The notes: generated from the letters alone by a model not told the origin. 64,000 nt of DNA from Betaproteobacteria bacterium Ga0077527 (GCA_001464815.1 LNDW01000024.1:130712-194711); one strand, 5' to 3'. Positions 12,218 through 20,830 are shown, numbered from the stretch's first letter. Program-made: numbers and translations.

Positions 12218-13648
12218 ATGATCCGCAGAACCAAAGTTGTTGCCACGCTGGGCCCCGCATCCAGCGATGCCAAAACCCTGACCCGCATGATCGAAGCCGG
12301 GCTCGATGTCGTGCGCATCAATTTCTCTCACGGCTCGCCGGACGAACACCGCGCCAGGGTGAACCTGGTGCGCCAGCTGGCGAGCAAGGCCGGCCGCGCG
12401 GTCGGCGTGCTGGTTGACCTGCAGGGCCCGAAGATCCGCATCGGCCGGTTCAAGGACAACAAGATCCAGCTTGAGCCCGGCGCGAAGTTCGTGCTCGATG
12501 CCGAATGCAAGCTTGGCGACCAGAACATCGTCGGTCTCGACTACAAGAATCTGCCCAACGATGTGCGGCCCGGCGACACGCTGTTGCTGGATGACGGCCG
12601 CATCGTGCTGGGTGTCAGCACTGTGCGCGGCGGAAAGATCACCACGGTGGTGGAACAGGGCGGCCCGCTGTCAAACAACAAGGGCATCAACCGCAAGGGT
12701 GGCGGCCTGACCGCGCCGGCGCTGACCGAGAAAGACAAGCAGGACATCAAGCTCGCGGCCGAACTGAAGGCTGATTTTCTGGCGGTGTCCTTCCCGCGCT
12801 CCGGCGAGGACGTGCGCTGGGCGCGCGACCTGTTCGTCAAGGCCGGCGGCCATGGCCTGATCGTGTCCAAGATCGAACGTGCCGAGGCAATTCCGGCGCT
12901 GGAGGAAATCCTCGACGCTTCCGACGCGATCATGGTCGCCCGCGGCGACCTCGGCGTCGAGGTCGGTGATGCGCCGATACCCGCCCTGCAGAAGCGCATG
13001 ATCCGCATGGCCCGCGAAAAACAGAAACTGACCATCACCGCGACGCAGATGATGGAGTCGATGATCTCGAGCCCGATCCCGACCCGTGCCGAAGTGTCAG
13101 ACGTCGCCAACGCGGTGCTCGACGGCACCGACGCGGTGATGACCTCGGCGGAAACCGCCGCCGGCAAATACCCGACCGAGACCATTGCCGCCATGGTGCG
13201 GGTCTGTGTCGAAGTGGAAAAGGAAGACCTGCCGCAGCAGGAGCGTCGCGGCTATGCCGGCCAGACCGATGTCGAGAACGCAATCGCCAAAGCCACCGCC
13301 TTCACCACGGCTTCCGGCCTGCCGATCAAGGCCATTGCCGCGCTGACGCAGAGCGGCCGCACCGCGCTGCTGATGTCGCGGATGGCAATCGCGGTGCCGA
13401 TCTATGCCATGAGTTCGGTGGTCGAAACACGCCGCCGCGTGACCCTGTTCCGCGGCGTGCATCCGGTGCGTTTCAAGGGCGCGCGCAATCCGGAAAAAGC
13501 CCTGCTGATGGCCGAGGACGAACTGATCAAGCGCGGTGTGGTGCAGAACGGCGACCTGATCGTGCTCACCATCGGCGAGCCCTTCGGTCGCGCCGGCGGC
13601 ACCAACACCATGAAAATCGTCAAGGTCGGCGAGCACCGGAAGAGCTGA
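12218..13648 (+). CDS. pyk: Pyruvate kinase
   Basis: 476 residues, normal length. Converts phosphoenolpyruvate and ADP to pyruvate and ATP. Motifs: VATLGPAS at the N-terminus, RINFSHG at about 30-36 (monovalent cation and substrate site), the active-site lysine in VSKIERAEA, MVARGDLGVE and TATQMMESM. The B domain lies between about 70 and 170. The C-terminal domain carries the IAALTQSGRTA segment of the allosteric region. It follows pgk by 41 bases, with an AAAGGATGG-like ribosome site before the ATG. Confidence 0.97.
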   Translation: MIRRTKVVATLGPASSDAKTLTRMIEAGLDVVRINFSHGSPDEHRARVNLVRQLASKAGRAVGVLVDLQGPKIRIGRFKDNKIQLEPGAKFVLDAECKLGDQNIVGLDYKNLPNDVRPGDTLLLDDGRIVLGVSTVRGGKITTVVEQGGPLSNNKGINRKGGGLTAPALTEKDKQDIKLAAELKADFLAVSFPRSGEDVRWARDLFVKAGGHGLIVSKIERAEAIPALEEILDASDAIMVARGDLGVEVGDAPIPALQKRMIRMAREKQKLTITATQMMESMISSPIPTRAEVSDVANAVLDGTDAVMTSAETAAGKYPTETIAAMVRVCVEVEKEDLPQQERRGYAGQTDVENAIAKATAFTTASGLPIKAIAALTQSGRTALLMSRMAIAVPIYAMSSVVETRRRVTLFRGVHPVRFKGARNPEKALLMAEDELIKRGVVQNGDLIVLTIGEPFGRAGGTNTMKIVKVGEHRKS

Positions 13649-13658
13649 TCGACGCGTG

Positions 13659-13664
13659 TAAAAT
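13659..13664 (+). promoter_or_regulatory. Candidate -10 element (TAAAAT) before the aldolase gene
   Basis: The sequence GTGTAAAATATC just after the pyk stop gives a TAAAAT hexamer preceded by TG. The same TAAAAT form recurs before other genes here (22073-22078; minus strand 59575-59580; 63942-63947). No convincing -35 was found. It would allow aldolase transcription apart from pyk. Confidence 0.3.
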
Positions 13665-13691
13665 ATCAGCCCATTCAAATTCAAAAACCTG

Positions 13692-13770
13692 GCCACAGAG
13701 GGCACAGAAAAAAACAAAAAACGGCGAAACAGAGAACAGGATTCAAGGTGTTCTCTGTGGCCTCTGTGGC
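13692..13770. repeat. CACAGAG inverted repeat, copy 2
   Basis: Left arm GCCACAGAGGGCACAGAAAA from 13692 and right arm GTTCTCTGTGGCCTCTGTGGC at 13750-13770. It is shorter than copy 1, with a less regular left arm and an A-rich centre. It sits between pyk and the aldolase gene, again in a leader/intergenic position, and is preceded by TCAAAAACC much as copy 1 is. Confidence 0.8.
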
Positions 13771-13833
13771 TGATGTTGATTTAACCGCCCTTCAATCGTG
13801 ATGCAGGGCTCCAATAATCTGCAGGAGTATTTC

Positions 13834-14856
13834 ATGTCCACCAACAATCTCGCCGCCATCGCCCAGGCGATGGTCTCCCCCGGCAGGGGCATCCTTGCCG
13901 CCGACGAAAGCACCGGCACCATCGGCAAACGCTTCGACAGCATCAATGTCGAGAACACCGAAGAACATCGCCGCGCCTACCGCGACATGCTGTTTTTGAC
14001 CCCGGGCATGGGTGAGCACATCAGCGGCGTGATCCTTTACGACGAAACCCTGCGTCAGAAATCGGCCGACGGCACTTCCTTCGTCAAACTGCTGGAAAAA
14101 AATGGCGTGCTGCCCGGCATCAAGGTCGATGCCGGCGCCAAGCCGCTGGCCTTCTGCCCCGGCGAAACCGTCACCGAAGGTTTGGACAACCTGCCCAAGC
14201 GCTGTGCCGAATACGTCAAGCTCGGTGCCAAGTTCGCCAAGTGGCGTGCCGTGATCGACATCGGCAACGGCCTGCCCAGCTCGACCAGCATCACTGCCAA
14301 TGCCCACGCGCTGGCGCGTTATGCCGCGATCTGCCAGGAAGCCGGCCTGGTGCCCATTGTCGAACCCGAAGTGCTGATGGACGGCGACCACGACATCGAC
14401 CGCTGCGAAGAAGTCACTGAATGGACACTCAATGCGGTCTACGAAGCGCTGTACATGAACCGCGTCGTGCTCGAGCATTCGGTGCTGAAGCCGTCGATGG
14501 TGATCTCCGGCAAGAAATGCGCGAAACAGGCGCCGGTCGATGAAGTCGCCGCGCGCACCGTGCGCACACTGAAGCGCACCGTGCCCGGTGCCGTCGCCGG
14601 CATCGTCTTCCTGTCCGGCGGCCAGAGCGACGAAGTGGCCACCGCCCACCTCAATTCGATGAACGTGCAGTTCAAGGGCAACCTGCCCTGGCCGCTGTCC
14701 TTCTCTTACGGCCGCGCGCTACAGCAGCCTTCGCTGAAAGCCTGGAAAGGCCAGCCGGCGAACGTGCCGGCGGCGCAGGCGGCGCTGGCGCATCGCGCCC
14801 GGATGAACGGTCTGGCGGCGTTGGGCCAATATTCGCCAGCCCTCGAGAAGAAATAA
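13834..14856 (+). CDS. Fructose-bisphosphate aldolase, class I
   Basis: 340 residues from the ATG at 13834, which has AGGAG six bases upstream; an in-frame ATG at 13798 lacks such a site. It cleaves fructose-1,6-bisphosphate through a Schiff base, without metal. Signatures are GILAADESTGTIGKRF, KFAKWRAVID (general lysine) and the active-site stretch VLEHSVLKPSM carrying the Schiff-base lysine. It resembles the animal/plant-type class I enzyme, not the metal-dependent class II enzyme often found after pyk in betaproteobacteria. The C-terminus ends near GQYSPALEKK without the long Tyr tail of the animal enzyme. Confidence 0.93.
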   Translation: MSTNNLAAIAQAMVSPGRGILAADESTGTIGKRFDSINVENTEEHRRAYRDMLFLTPGMGEHISGVILYDETLRQKSADGTSFVKLLEKNGVLPGIKVDAGAKPLAFCPGETVTEGLDNLPKRCAEYVKLGAKFAKWRAVIDIGNGLPSSTSITANAHALARYAAICQEAGLVPIVEPEVLMDGDHDIDRCEEVTEWTLNAVYEALYMNRVVLEHSVLKPSMVISGKKCAKQAPVDEVAARTVRTLKRTVPGAVAGIVFLSGGQSDEVATAHLNSMNVQFKGNLPWPLSFSYGRALQQPSLKAWKGQPANVPAAQAALAHRARMNGLAALGQYSPALEKK

Positions 14857-14893
14857 TTTACCAATAAAATCAATAACTTATATAATATAAGTT
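14857..14893 (+). promoter_or_regulatory. Promoter with overlapping 19-bp palindromic operator (Zur-like)
   Basis: AACTTATATAATATAAGTT at 14875-14893 is a palindrome with nine-base arms and one central base. It contains a TATAAT -10 at 14881-14886, with TTTACC 18 bases upstream (14857-14862) as a possible -35. It ends 12 bases before the start of a COG0523 GTPase. AT-rich palindromes of the TTATAnTATAA type are Zur (zinc uptake repressor) sites in proteobacteria, and COG0523 genes are frequent Zur targets. Regulator identity is inferred. Confidence 0.6.
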
Positions 14894-14905
14894 AGCGCTC
14901 GCTTC

Positions 14906-15988
14906 ATGACCCGGCTGCCGGTTTCGATCATCACCGGGTTTCTGGGCAGCGGCAAAACCACGCTGCTCAACCGGCTGTTGCAGGACCCTGCAATGGCCGG
15001 CGCTGCGGTGATCATTAACGAGTTCGGCGAGATCGGACTCGACCACCTGTTGATCGCCACCCCCAGCGAAAACACCGTGCTGCTGTCCAGCGGCTGCATC
15101 TGCTGCACGGTGCGTGGCGACCTGGTCGATACCCTGCGCGGGCTCGATCGCAGCCGCGGCAGGGACCTGCCGCCCTTCGACCGTGTGCTGATCGAAACCA
15201 CCGGCCTCGCCGATCCGGTGCCGATCGTGCAAAGCGTAGTCATTGATGAGCAGCTCGCGCCTAAGTACGCGCTGGACAGCGTGATCACCCTGGTCGATGC
15301 GGTCAACGGCAGCGCCCAGCTCGACACCCAGCCTGAATCACGCAAGCAGGCCGCGGTCGCCGACCGCCTGCTGATCACCAAGACCGACCTCGCCGATGCC
15401 GCCACCGTGGCCGCGCTCGATGCGCGGCTGGCGGCGATCAATCCCGCCGCCGAACGCGGCGTGGCCACCCGTGGCGCGATAGCCGCGGCGGACCTGTTCG
15501 GCGCCACCCTTGATGCCGACGCCCGCGCCGAACGTGTCGCGCAATGGCTGCGCGAAAGTGAATACCGCCGCGTTGAACTGCAGGCCAAATCCGCTAACGG
15601 CAGTGCCCACGACGACGGCATCCAGGCCTGGAGCCTGACCCTCGATGAACCCGTCACCACGGCCGGCCTTTCCGCCTGGCTCACCGGACTGGCTTCGCTG
15701 TGCGGCGCCGAACTGTTGCGCATGAAAGGCCTGCTCAATGTTGAAGGCCGGCCGGTGGCCGTACACGCGGTGCAGACGCTGATCCATGAACCGGTGACCC
15801 TGGAACACTGGCCCGACGATGAGCGCCGCTCGCGGCTGGTGTTCATCACCCGCGGCATGGAGCGCGCCGCGATTGAATCCACGTTGGGCCTGCTCGGCTG
15901 GCAATCCACGGCCTTGCGCGGTGGCGTGCCCAAACCCGATCCGCAGGCTTACGCGCGGTTTCTGGCGACGATGACGCGGTCGCGCTGA
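14906..15988 (+). CDS. COG0523 (CobW/YjiA-like) GTP-binding metallochaperone
   Basis: 360 residues. G3E GTPase with Walker A GFLGSGKT at 11-18, the family metal motif CICC (64-67, CxCC), an INEFGE switch and the ITKTD base-specificity motif, then a C-terminal CobW_C domain (about 240-355). Family members insert or deliver metal ions, often zinc under zinc limitation. No cobalamin genes are near, so cobalt/B12 is less likely. The palindromic operator directly before the start supports metal-dependent repression. Its own promoter separates it from the aldolase gene. Confidence 0.9.
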   Translation: MTRLPVSIITGFLGSGKTTLLNRLLQDPAMAGAAVIINEFGEIGLDHLLIATPSENTVLLSSGCICCTVRGDLVDTLRGLDRSRGRDLPPFDRVLIETTGLADPVPIVQSVVIDEQLAPKYALDSVITLVDAVNGSAQLDTQPESRKQAAVADRLLITKTDLADAATVAALDARLAAINPAAERGVATRGAIAAADLFGATLDADARAERVAQWLRESEYRRVELQAKSANGSAHDDGIQAWSLTLDEPVTTAGLSAWLTGLASLCGAELLRMKGLLNVEGRPVAVHAVQTLIHEPVTLEHWPDDERRSRLVFITRGMERAAIESTLGLLGWQSTALRGGVPKPDPQAYARFLATMTRSR

Positions 15989-16031
15989 TTAAGGCGTTGC
16001 GTCACTGCATCGGCTCAACGCGGACTTTGCC

Positions 16032-16060
16032 TTGACAACAGCAGGGTGATTATTTAGCGT
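16032..16060 (+). promoter_or_regulatory. Possible promoter of the AcnX catabolic operon
   Basis: A perfect TTGACA at 16032-16037 lies in the 181-base gap before the amidohydrolase. The -10 region around 16051-16060 (TATTTAGCGT) is poor. Further down, GACCGGG and CCCGGTC arms around 16118-16146 could form a leader hairpin, and AGGAGGAG precedes the ATG at 16170. No other gene is visible in the gap. Confidence 0.25.
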
Positions 16061-16169
16061 GCTGGACACCTCATTGCAAACGCTTACATTCCATAAAAAC
16101 GCTGCAATTACGGAATAGACCGGGCCAGATCCAATCCCGGTCCGCAGCAACAACAGGAGGAGTACCCGG

Positions 16170-17519
16170 ATGTTCGAATTCAAACCCCCCGAGGCCAAGG
16201 GTTCGGTCAAGGTCCTCAAGGGCGGCCTGCTGATCGACGGCAATGGCGGCAAGCCGGTCAAGGATCCGGTGATCGTGCTCGAAGGCCGGCGCATCAAGGA
16301 AGTTGGCGTCAAGGGCAAGGTCAGGATTCCGGCGAAAGCGGAAATCATCGACTGCGGCACGGCGACGCTGATGCCGGGGCTGATGGACGTGCACCTGCAC
16401 ACGATGATGTTCAACTGCCTGACCTTCCACAACTATCGTGTCGCACAGTGGGAGATCACGCCGGAACTGCAGCAGATGTATGGCCTGTTCCATGCGCAGC
16501 TGTGCTTCGACATGGGTTTCACCACGCTGCGTGACCTCGGCCTCAACTCCGGCCGCGGGCTGCTCACCGCGCATCTGTGCGCGATCCGCGACTCGATCGA
16601 TGCCGGTGTGCTTGAAGGCCCGCGCATGCTGATCGGCGGCTTTACCACCATCACCGGCTCGCACCTCGACCTGATCCAGCCGCGCGCGGCGCAACGTTAT
16701 GGTTTTCAGACGGCGGACGGCCCCTGGGAATTGCGCAAGCTGGCGCGCACCAATCTGCTGGCGGGTTGCGACATCGTCAAGACCTGCGCCACCGGTGGCG
16801 GCGGCACCGACAAGGAAGAGCCGGACATCCGCAACATGACGCAGGAGGAAATCAACGCCATCGTTGACGAAGCCCACGCCTTCCACAAGACTGCAGCGGT
16901 GCACTGCTTCACGCCCAACGGCCAGCGCATGGCGCTGGAAGCCGGCGCCGACACCATCGAACACATGGTGTTCCACGATGACGAGACGGTGGACATGATC
17001 GCCGAATCCGGCACCTGGATGACGCCGACGCTGCTCCATCGCACCGACCACGCCATCGGCACCCGCAAGGATCAGGGCACCTCGCAGTTCGTGCTCAACA
17101 AGATGAAGGCGTTGCAGCCGTACTGCTTCGAGACCTTCCAGAAAATGCACAAGGCCGGCGTCAACATCGCACTGGGCACCGACATGGGTTTTGATCCCGA
17201 GATGGGCACCAATGCCCGCGAGATGGAAATCTACGTCACCCTCGGCATGACGCCGATGGAAGCGATCATCAGCGCGACCAAAAACGCCGCGCGCGCGATC
17301 AAGCTCGACAAGCAGCTGGGCACGGTTGAAGCCGGAAAACTCGCCGACATCATCGCGGTGAAAGGTGATCCGCTGAAAAACATCCGCGTATTCCAGGACA
17401 AGAAAAACATCCAGATCGTGATGAAGGAAGGCCGCGTCTACGCCGACCGCCGTCCCGGCCACAACAAGAATGTGGTCAGCGTCACACCCAAGGACTGGAA
17501 AAAAATCGATTTTCTGTAA
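16170..17519 (+). CDS. Amidohydrolase, imidazolonepropionase/prolidase-like (COG1228)
   Basis: 449 residues, no signal peptide, so cytoplasmic. A TIM-barrel metal hydrolase: HxH ligands at 75 and 77 (MDVHLHT), the lysine in CDIVKTCATGGGG, His in AVHCFTPNG and DTIEHMVF, and Asp in ALGTDMGFD. The N-terminal beta-sandwich (KGGLLIDGNG) closes with the C-terminal ADIIAVKGDPL strand. Relatives cleave cyclic amides or Xaa-Pro-type peptides, and substrate cannot be read from sequence. It opens the operon; the cupin gene follows after 42 bases. A paralogue, secreted and more distant, is at 32114-33472. Confidence 0.88.
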   Translation: MFEFKPPEAKGSVKVLKGGLLIDGNGGKPVKDPVIVLEGRRIKEVGVKGKVRIPAKAEIIDCGTATLMPGLMDVHLHTMMFNCLTFHNYRVAQWEITPELQQMYGLFHAQLCFDMGFTTLRDLGLNSGRGLLTAHLCAIRDSIDAGVLEGPRMLIGGFTTITGSHLDLIQPRAAQRYGFQTADGPWELRKLARTNLLAGCDIVKTCATGGGGTDKEEPDIRNMTQEEINAIVDEAHAFHKTAAVHCFTPNGQRMALEAGADTIEHMVFHDDETVDMIAESGTWMTPTLLHRTDHAIGTRKDQGTSQFVLNKMKALQPYCFETFQKMHKAGVNIALGTDMGFDPEMGTNAREMEIYVTLGMTPMEAIISATKNAARAIKLDKQLGTVEAGKLADIIAVKGDPLKNIRVFQDKKNIQIVMKEGRVYADRRPGHNKNVVSVTPKDWKKIDFL

Positions 17520-17561
17520 TTCAAAAAGCAGCACATACCGGATAACCGGAGGAGGTTGAGC

Positions 17562-18086
17562 ATGGCAGCAGCAAAGAAGGCAGTAAAAAAAGCCGCAACA
17601 ACAAAAACCAAGACCGAAGGCGCCATTCGCGCCGGCAACGGCAAATATCACTTCCGCATGGACAAGCTGAAGAAGGTGCCCGCGGGTACCGGTTATTCAA
17701 CGTCGCATGGCGGTGTGGTCGAAGGCTCGCGCATCCTCGTCGGTTACATCCACAAGCCGCGCGGCACCGGCTCGCGCATGCACCGCCACAACAACGAGCA
17801 GCTTAACTACGTGCTGCGCGGTACGCTGGTGGGGTCGGTCAATGGCAAGAAAGTGGTTGCGCCGGCCGGCACGCTGATCTACATCCCGGCCAACGCCCCG
17901 CACAACCTGATTGCATCGCCCAAGGACAAGGACGTGATCTTTCTCGCGATCAAGGATCTGTCGCAGGGCATCATCGGCATGGCGGTGGATGGCACCATGA
18001 GCGGGCCGCATTTTGAAAAGGGCTTCGGTCCGGCGGCGAAAGCGGCGAAGAAAAAAGCGCCACGCCGCAGCGCCGCCCGCAGATAA
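17562..18086 (+). CDS. Cupin-domain protein with Lys/Ala-rich basic tails
   Basis: 174 residues from the ATG at 17562 (GGAGG upstream; a TTG two codons earlier is less likely). A single cupin fold spans about 50-150, with metal ligands H74, H76, E79 (MHRHNNEQ) and H114 (ANAPHNL). Unusually, the N-terminal 18 residues (AAAKKAVKKAATTKTK) and the C-terminal 20 (AAKAAKKKAPRRSAARR) are histone-H1-like basic tails. The cupin may be an enzyme (isomerase or dioxygenase) or a sensor, and the tails could bind nucleic acid or the membrane surface. It sits between the amidohydrolase and aconitase X. Confidence 0.8.
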   Translation: MAAAKKAVKKAATTKTKTEGAIRAGNGKYHFRMDKLKKVPAGTGYSTSHGGVVEGSRILVGYIHKPRGTGSRMHRHNNEQLNYVLRGTLVGSVNGKKVVAPAGTLIYIPANAPHNLIASPKDKDVIFLAIKDLSQGIIGMAVDGTMSGPHFEKGFGPAAKAAKKKAPRRSAARR

Positions 18087-18117
18087 AAACATCAATAAAA
18101 ACAACGGCTTATATCCT

Positions 18118-19362
18118 ATGCGCCTGAGCGCCGAAGAAAAAGCCATGCTGCGTGGCGATCGCGGCCCCGCGGTGCAGGAAGCGCTGCAACTGCAGCTTGA
18201 AGTCGGCAGGTTCTTCGGTGCCAAACGTTTTGTGCAGGTGTCGAACGTGCACATGATGGGCGACATCGAAGTCATGGGCGATGCGGGCAAGTCCTTTCTC
18301 GAGCGCGCCGCGCAGTCCGGCGCCAAATGCGCGAAGCCGACCACCACCAACGCGCGCTGCGTCGATTTCGCCCATGTCGAACGCCTGAAGCAGGACCGCA
18401 ACGAAGTGCGCAAGGAAAAAGAGCTCATCGCCTGCCTGCGCCGCATGGATGTGATCACCGCCGACACCTGCATCAATTACCAGACCATCTACCAGCCGCA
18501 TCTCGGCGAGCACGTCGCCTGGGGCGACACCGGCACCGTGATCTATGCCAACTCGGTGTTCGGCGCGCGCTCCAATTTCGAAGCCGGGCCTGCGGCACTG
18601 GCAGCGGGGCTGACCGGACGTGTCGCCGAATACGGTTTTCATCTGGATGAACACCGCCGCGGCACCTTCCAGGTGAATCTGAAAGCCGACCTCGATGATC
18701 TCGCCGACTGGGGCGCCATCGGCAAGATTGTTGGTTCCGGACACCAGGACTACTACGCGGTGCCGGTATTCAACGGCATCAAGCGCCGGCCCACTGCCGA
18801 TGAACTGAAACAGCTCGGCGCGGCGTTGGCGAGCTACGGTTCGATGGGCATGTTCCACATGGTTGGTGTCACGCCGGAAGCGCCGACGCTGAAGGCGGCC
18901 TTCGGCGGGCGCAAGCCGAAGGAAGTGATGACTGTCAGCAACCGCGACATCGAGAAGGTCTACGCCGGTTATGACAAGCAAAACAATCCGCTGAACCTGG
19001 TGGTGTTCTCCGGGCCGCAGCAATCGCTGCTGGAGATGAAACAGCTTGCGGCCCTGCTCAATGGACGCAAGGTGGCCAGGGGCAGTCAGCTGTTCATCAC
19101 CACCAGCAATGGTGTCAAAAGCGCGGCAAAAGAACTCGGTTACCTGAAGGCCATCGAAGACGCCGGTGCCATCGTGCTCGAGGGCGTGTGTTTCTACATC
19201 CTGCAGAACCTGCCGCAGATGCGCGTTCGTGAAGGCTGGAGCAACCTGGTCACCAATTCGGCCAAGCTCGCCAACATCATCGGCGCGCACAAGTTCAATA
19301 CCATCCTGCGTCGCACCGCCGAGTGCATCGACATCGCCTGCACGGGTAAGGACGCAAGGTAA
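18118..19362 (+). CDS. Aconitase X catalytic (large) subunit
   Basis: 414 residues from the ATG at 18118; the frame is open upstream but homology starts with MRLSAEEKAML. AcnX (DUF521) is an Fe-S hydro-lyase. Characterised relatives dehydrate cis-3-hydroxy-L-proline in bacteria or phosphomevalonate in archaea. Conserved cysteines lie at C71/C81 (TTTNARC) and C118 (ADTCIN), with GSGHQDYY, VGVTPEAPT and the C-terminal FITTSNGVK segment. The swivel subunit starts directly after its stop. The usual neighbours of hydroxyproline catabolism (racemase, pyrroline-2-carboxylate reductase) are not seen, so the substrate is open. Confidence 0.88.
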   Translation: MRLSAEEKAMLRGDRGPAVQEALQLQLEVGRFFGAKRFVQVSNVHMMGDIEVMGDAGKSFLERAAQSGAKCAKPTTTNARCVDFAHVERLKQDRNEVRKEKELIACLRRMDVITADTCINYQTIYQPHLGEHVAWGDTGTVIYANSVFGARSNFEAGPAALAAGLTGRVAEYGFHLDEHRRGTFQVNLKADLDDLADWGAIGKIVGSGHQDYYAVPVFNGIKRRPTADELKQLGAALASYGSMGMFHMVGVTPEAPTLKAAFGGRKPKEVMTVSNRDIEKVYAGYDKQNNPLNLVVFSGPQQSLLEMKQLAALLNGRKVARGSQLFITTSNGVKSAAKELGYLKAIEDAGAIVLEGVCFYILQNLPQMRVREGWSNLVTNSAKLANIIGAHKFNTILRRTAECIDIACTGKDAR

Positions 19363-19806
19363 ATGAGGGTGAAAGCCGCGAAGCCGATCCGCCTCAAGCG
19401 CGCTTTCGGCGCGATGGTCGAAGGTGAGGCACTGGTCTCTACCGAGGGCTTCTCGCCGCGCTACGACCTCGACCGCTGGAGCGGCCTGATCTCGCGGCCC
19501 GGCCACGCCCTTGAGGGCCACAACATCAAGGACAAGATCCTGATCACGCCCAGCGCCAAGGGCGGCATCGCCGCCGGCTGGGCGTTTTACGACATCCGCG
19601 CCAAGGGCATCGCGCCCAAGGCTTTTGTCTTTGGCGTCACCAATCCGGTGATGGTGCAGGGCGCGGTGTTCGCCGGCATCACCATCACCGAAGGCTGGTC
19701 GGCGAGCCCCTATGACAGCATCCGCACCGGTGACATCGTGCGTGTTGATCCCGCCAAAAAAACGCTGACCCTGATTTCACGGCACAAGGCGCGCGGCAAG
19801 GCATAA
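19363..19806 (+). CDS. Aconitase X swivelling (small) subunit, DUF126
   Basis: 147 residues. Its ATG immediately follows the TAA of the large-subunit gene, so the two are translationally coupled and should form one heterodimer. The swivel domain has the family signatures GEALVSTEGFSPRYD (about 23-37) and TPSAKGGIAAG with the conserved serine near 64. In single-chain AcnX proteins this domain is fused to the large subunit; here it is separate (two-subunit type). A receptor gene follows after 55 bases. Confidence 0.88.
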   Translation: MRVKAAKPIRLKRAFGAMVEGEALVSTEGFSPRYDLDRWSGLISRPGHALEGHNIKDKILITPSAKGGIAAGWAFYDIRAKGIAPKAFVFGVTNPVMVQGAVFAGITITEGWSASPYDSIRTGDIVRVDPAKKTLTLISRHKARGKA

Positions 19807-19861
19807 CCAAGGGTAGTAAGCTGCGTGCAGCAATTCTGATCGTTCATCCGGAGGAGGTCCG

Positions 19862-20830
19862 ATGAAGCTGATGTATCCATTGCTGGCTGCGGCTGTTGCT
19901 GCAGCAAGTCCGCTGGCGTTCGCCGCATCGGCGTTCCCGGTCAAACCAATACGCATCATCGTCGCCTATACCCCGGCTGGCACCACCGACATCCTTGCCC
20001 GGGCCGTCGGCCAGAAAATGGGCGAGGCCTGGGGCCAGCCGGTTATCGTCGACAACCGGCCCGGCGCTGCAGGCAACATCGGCACCGAACTCGCGGCGAA
20101 AGCGAACCCCGACGGGCACACCCTGGTCATGGGCACCGCCGGCAGCCATGGCATCAATGTCAGTCTTTACCGCAAGCTTGGCTGGCATCCGGTGAAGGAT
20201 TTCGCGCCGGTGAGCCTGGTGGCGATGGTGCCGAACATCATGGTGGTGAACAACGGCCTGCCGGTCAGGAACGTCAAGGAGTTCATCGCCCATGTCAGGG
20301 CCAATCCGGGCAAGCTGTCCTACGGTTCACCCGGCAGCGGCAGTACCGCGCATCTGTCGATGGAGCTGTTCAAGAGCATGACCGGGACCAGCATGGTGCA
20401 CATCCCGTACAAGGGCAGCGCCGGTGTACTCACCGATGTGATGGCCGGCCAGATCGCGGTCACCATCGACAACATGCCGCCGTACATCCCCCAGGTGAAA
20501 GCCGGCAAGATCCGCGCGCTGGCCGTCAGCACTGGCAAGCGCTCTTCAGCGATGGCCGACCTGCCGACCATCGCCGAAGCCGGCGTGCCCGGTTATGAAG
20601 CCGGCGCCTGGTTCGGCCTGCTCGCGCCCGCCGGCACGCCCAAACAGGTGGTGGACAAGCTGTCCGCCGAAACCGCGCGCATCCTGAAACTGCCCGATGT
20701 CAGCCGCCGCATCTCCGAACTCGGCGCCGAGCCCGTTGGCAGCACACCGGAGCAGTTTGCTGAATTGATCAAAACCGAAATCGCCAAATGGGCGAAAGTG
20801 ATCAAGGACGCCAACGTCGAGCTGCAGTAA
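19862..20830 (+). CDS. Bug/TctC-type periplasmic substrate receptor
   Basis: 322 residues. Signal peptide about 1-22 (ends LAFAASA). The two Bug ligand loops are present: AYTPAGTTD at 35-43 and VDNRPGA at 63-69, plus the HIPYKGS stretch. Bug proteins bind carboxylates or amino acids with a closing Venus-flytrap and normally feed TctA/TctB permeases or sensor kinases. It lies inside the AcnX operon, six bases before an acyl-CoA dehydrogenase, with GGAGGAGG before the ATG, so its ligand is probably the substrate of this pathway. Confidence 0.9.
   Translation: MKLMYPLLAAAVAAASPLAFAASAFPVKPIRIIVAYTPAGTTDILARAVGQKMGEAWGQPVIVDNRPGAAGNIGTELAAKANPDGHTLVMGTAGSHGINVSLYRKLGWHPVKDFAPVSLVAMVPNIMVVNNGLPVRNVKEFIAHVRANPGKLSYGSPGSGSTAHLSMELFKSMTGTSMVHIPYKGSAGVLTDVMAGQIAVTIDNMPPYIPQVKAGKIRALAVSTGKRSSAMADLPTIAEAGVPGYEAGAWFGLLAPAGTPKQVVDKLSAETARILKLPDVSRRISELGAEPVGSTPEQFAELIKTEIAKWAKVIKDANVELQ

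Noticed and set aside
14906..15988. Calling the COG0523 protein a cobalamin (CobW) biosynthesis enzyme
   Set aside because: No cobalamin genes nearby, and the metal motif plus Zur-like palindrome point to zinc handling.
16071..17651. 526-codon minus-strand frame opposite the amidohydrolase
   Set aside because: Antisense shadow; the plus strand has a complete metal site and good ribosome-binding signal.
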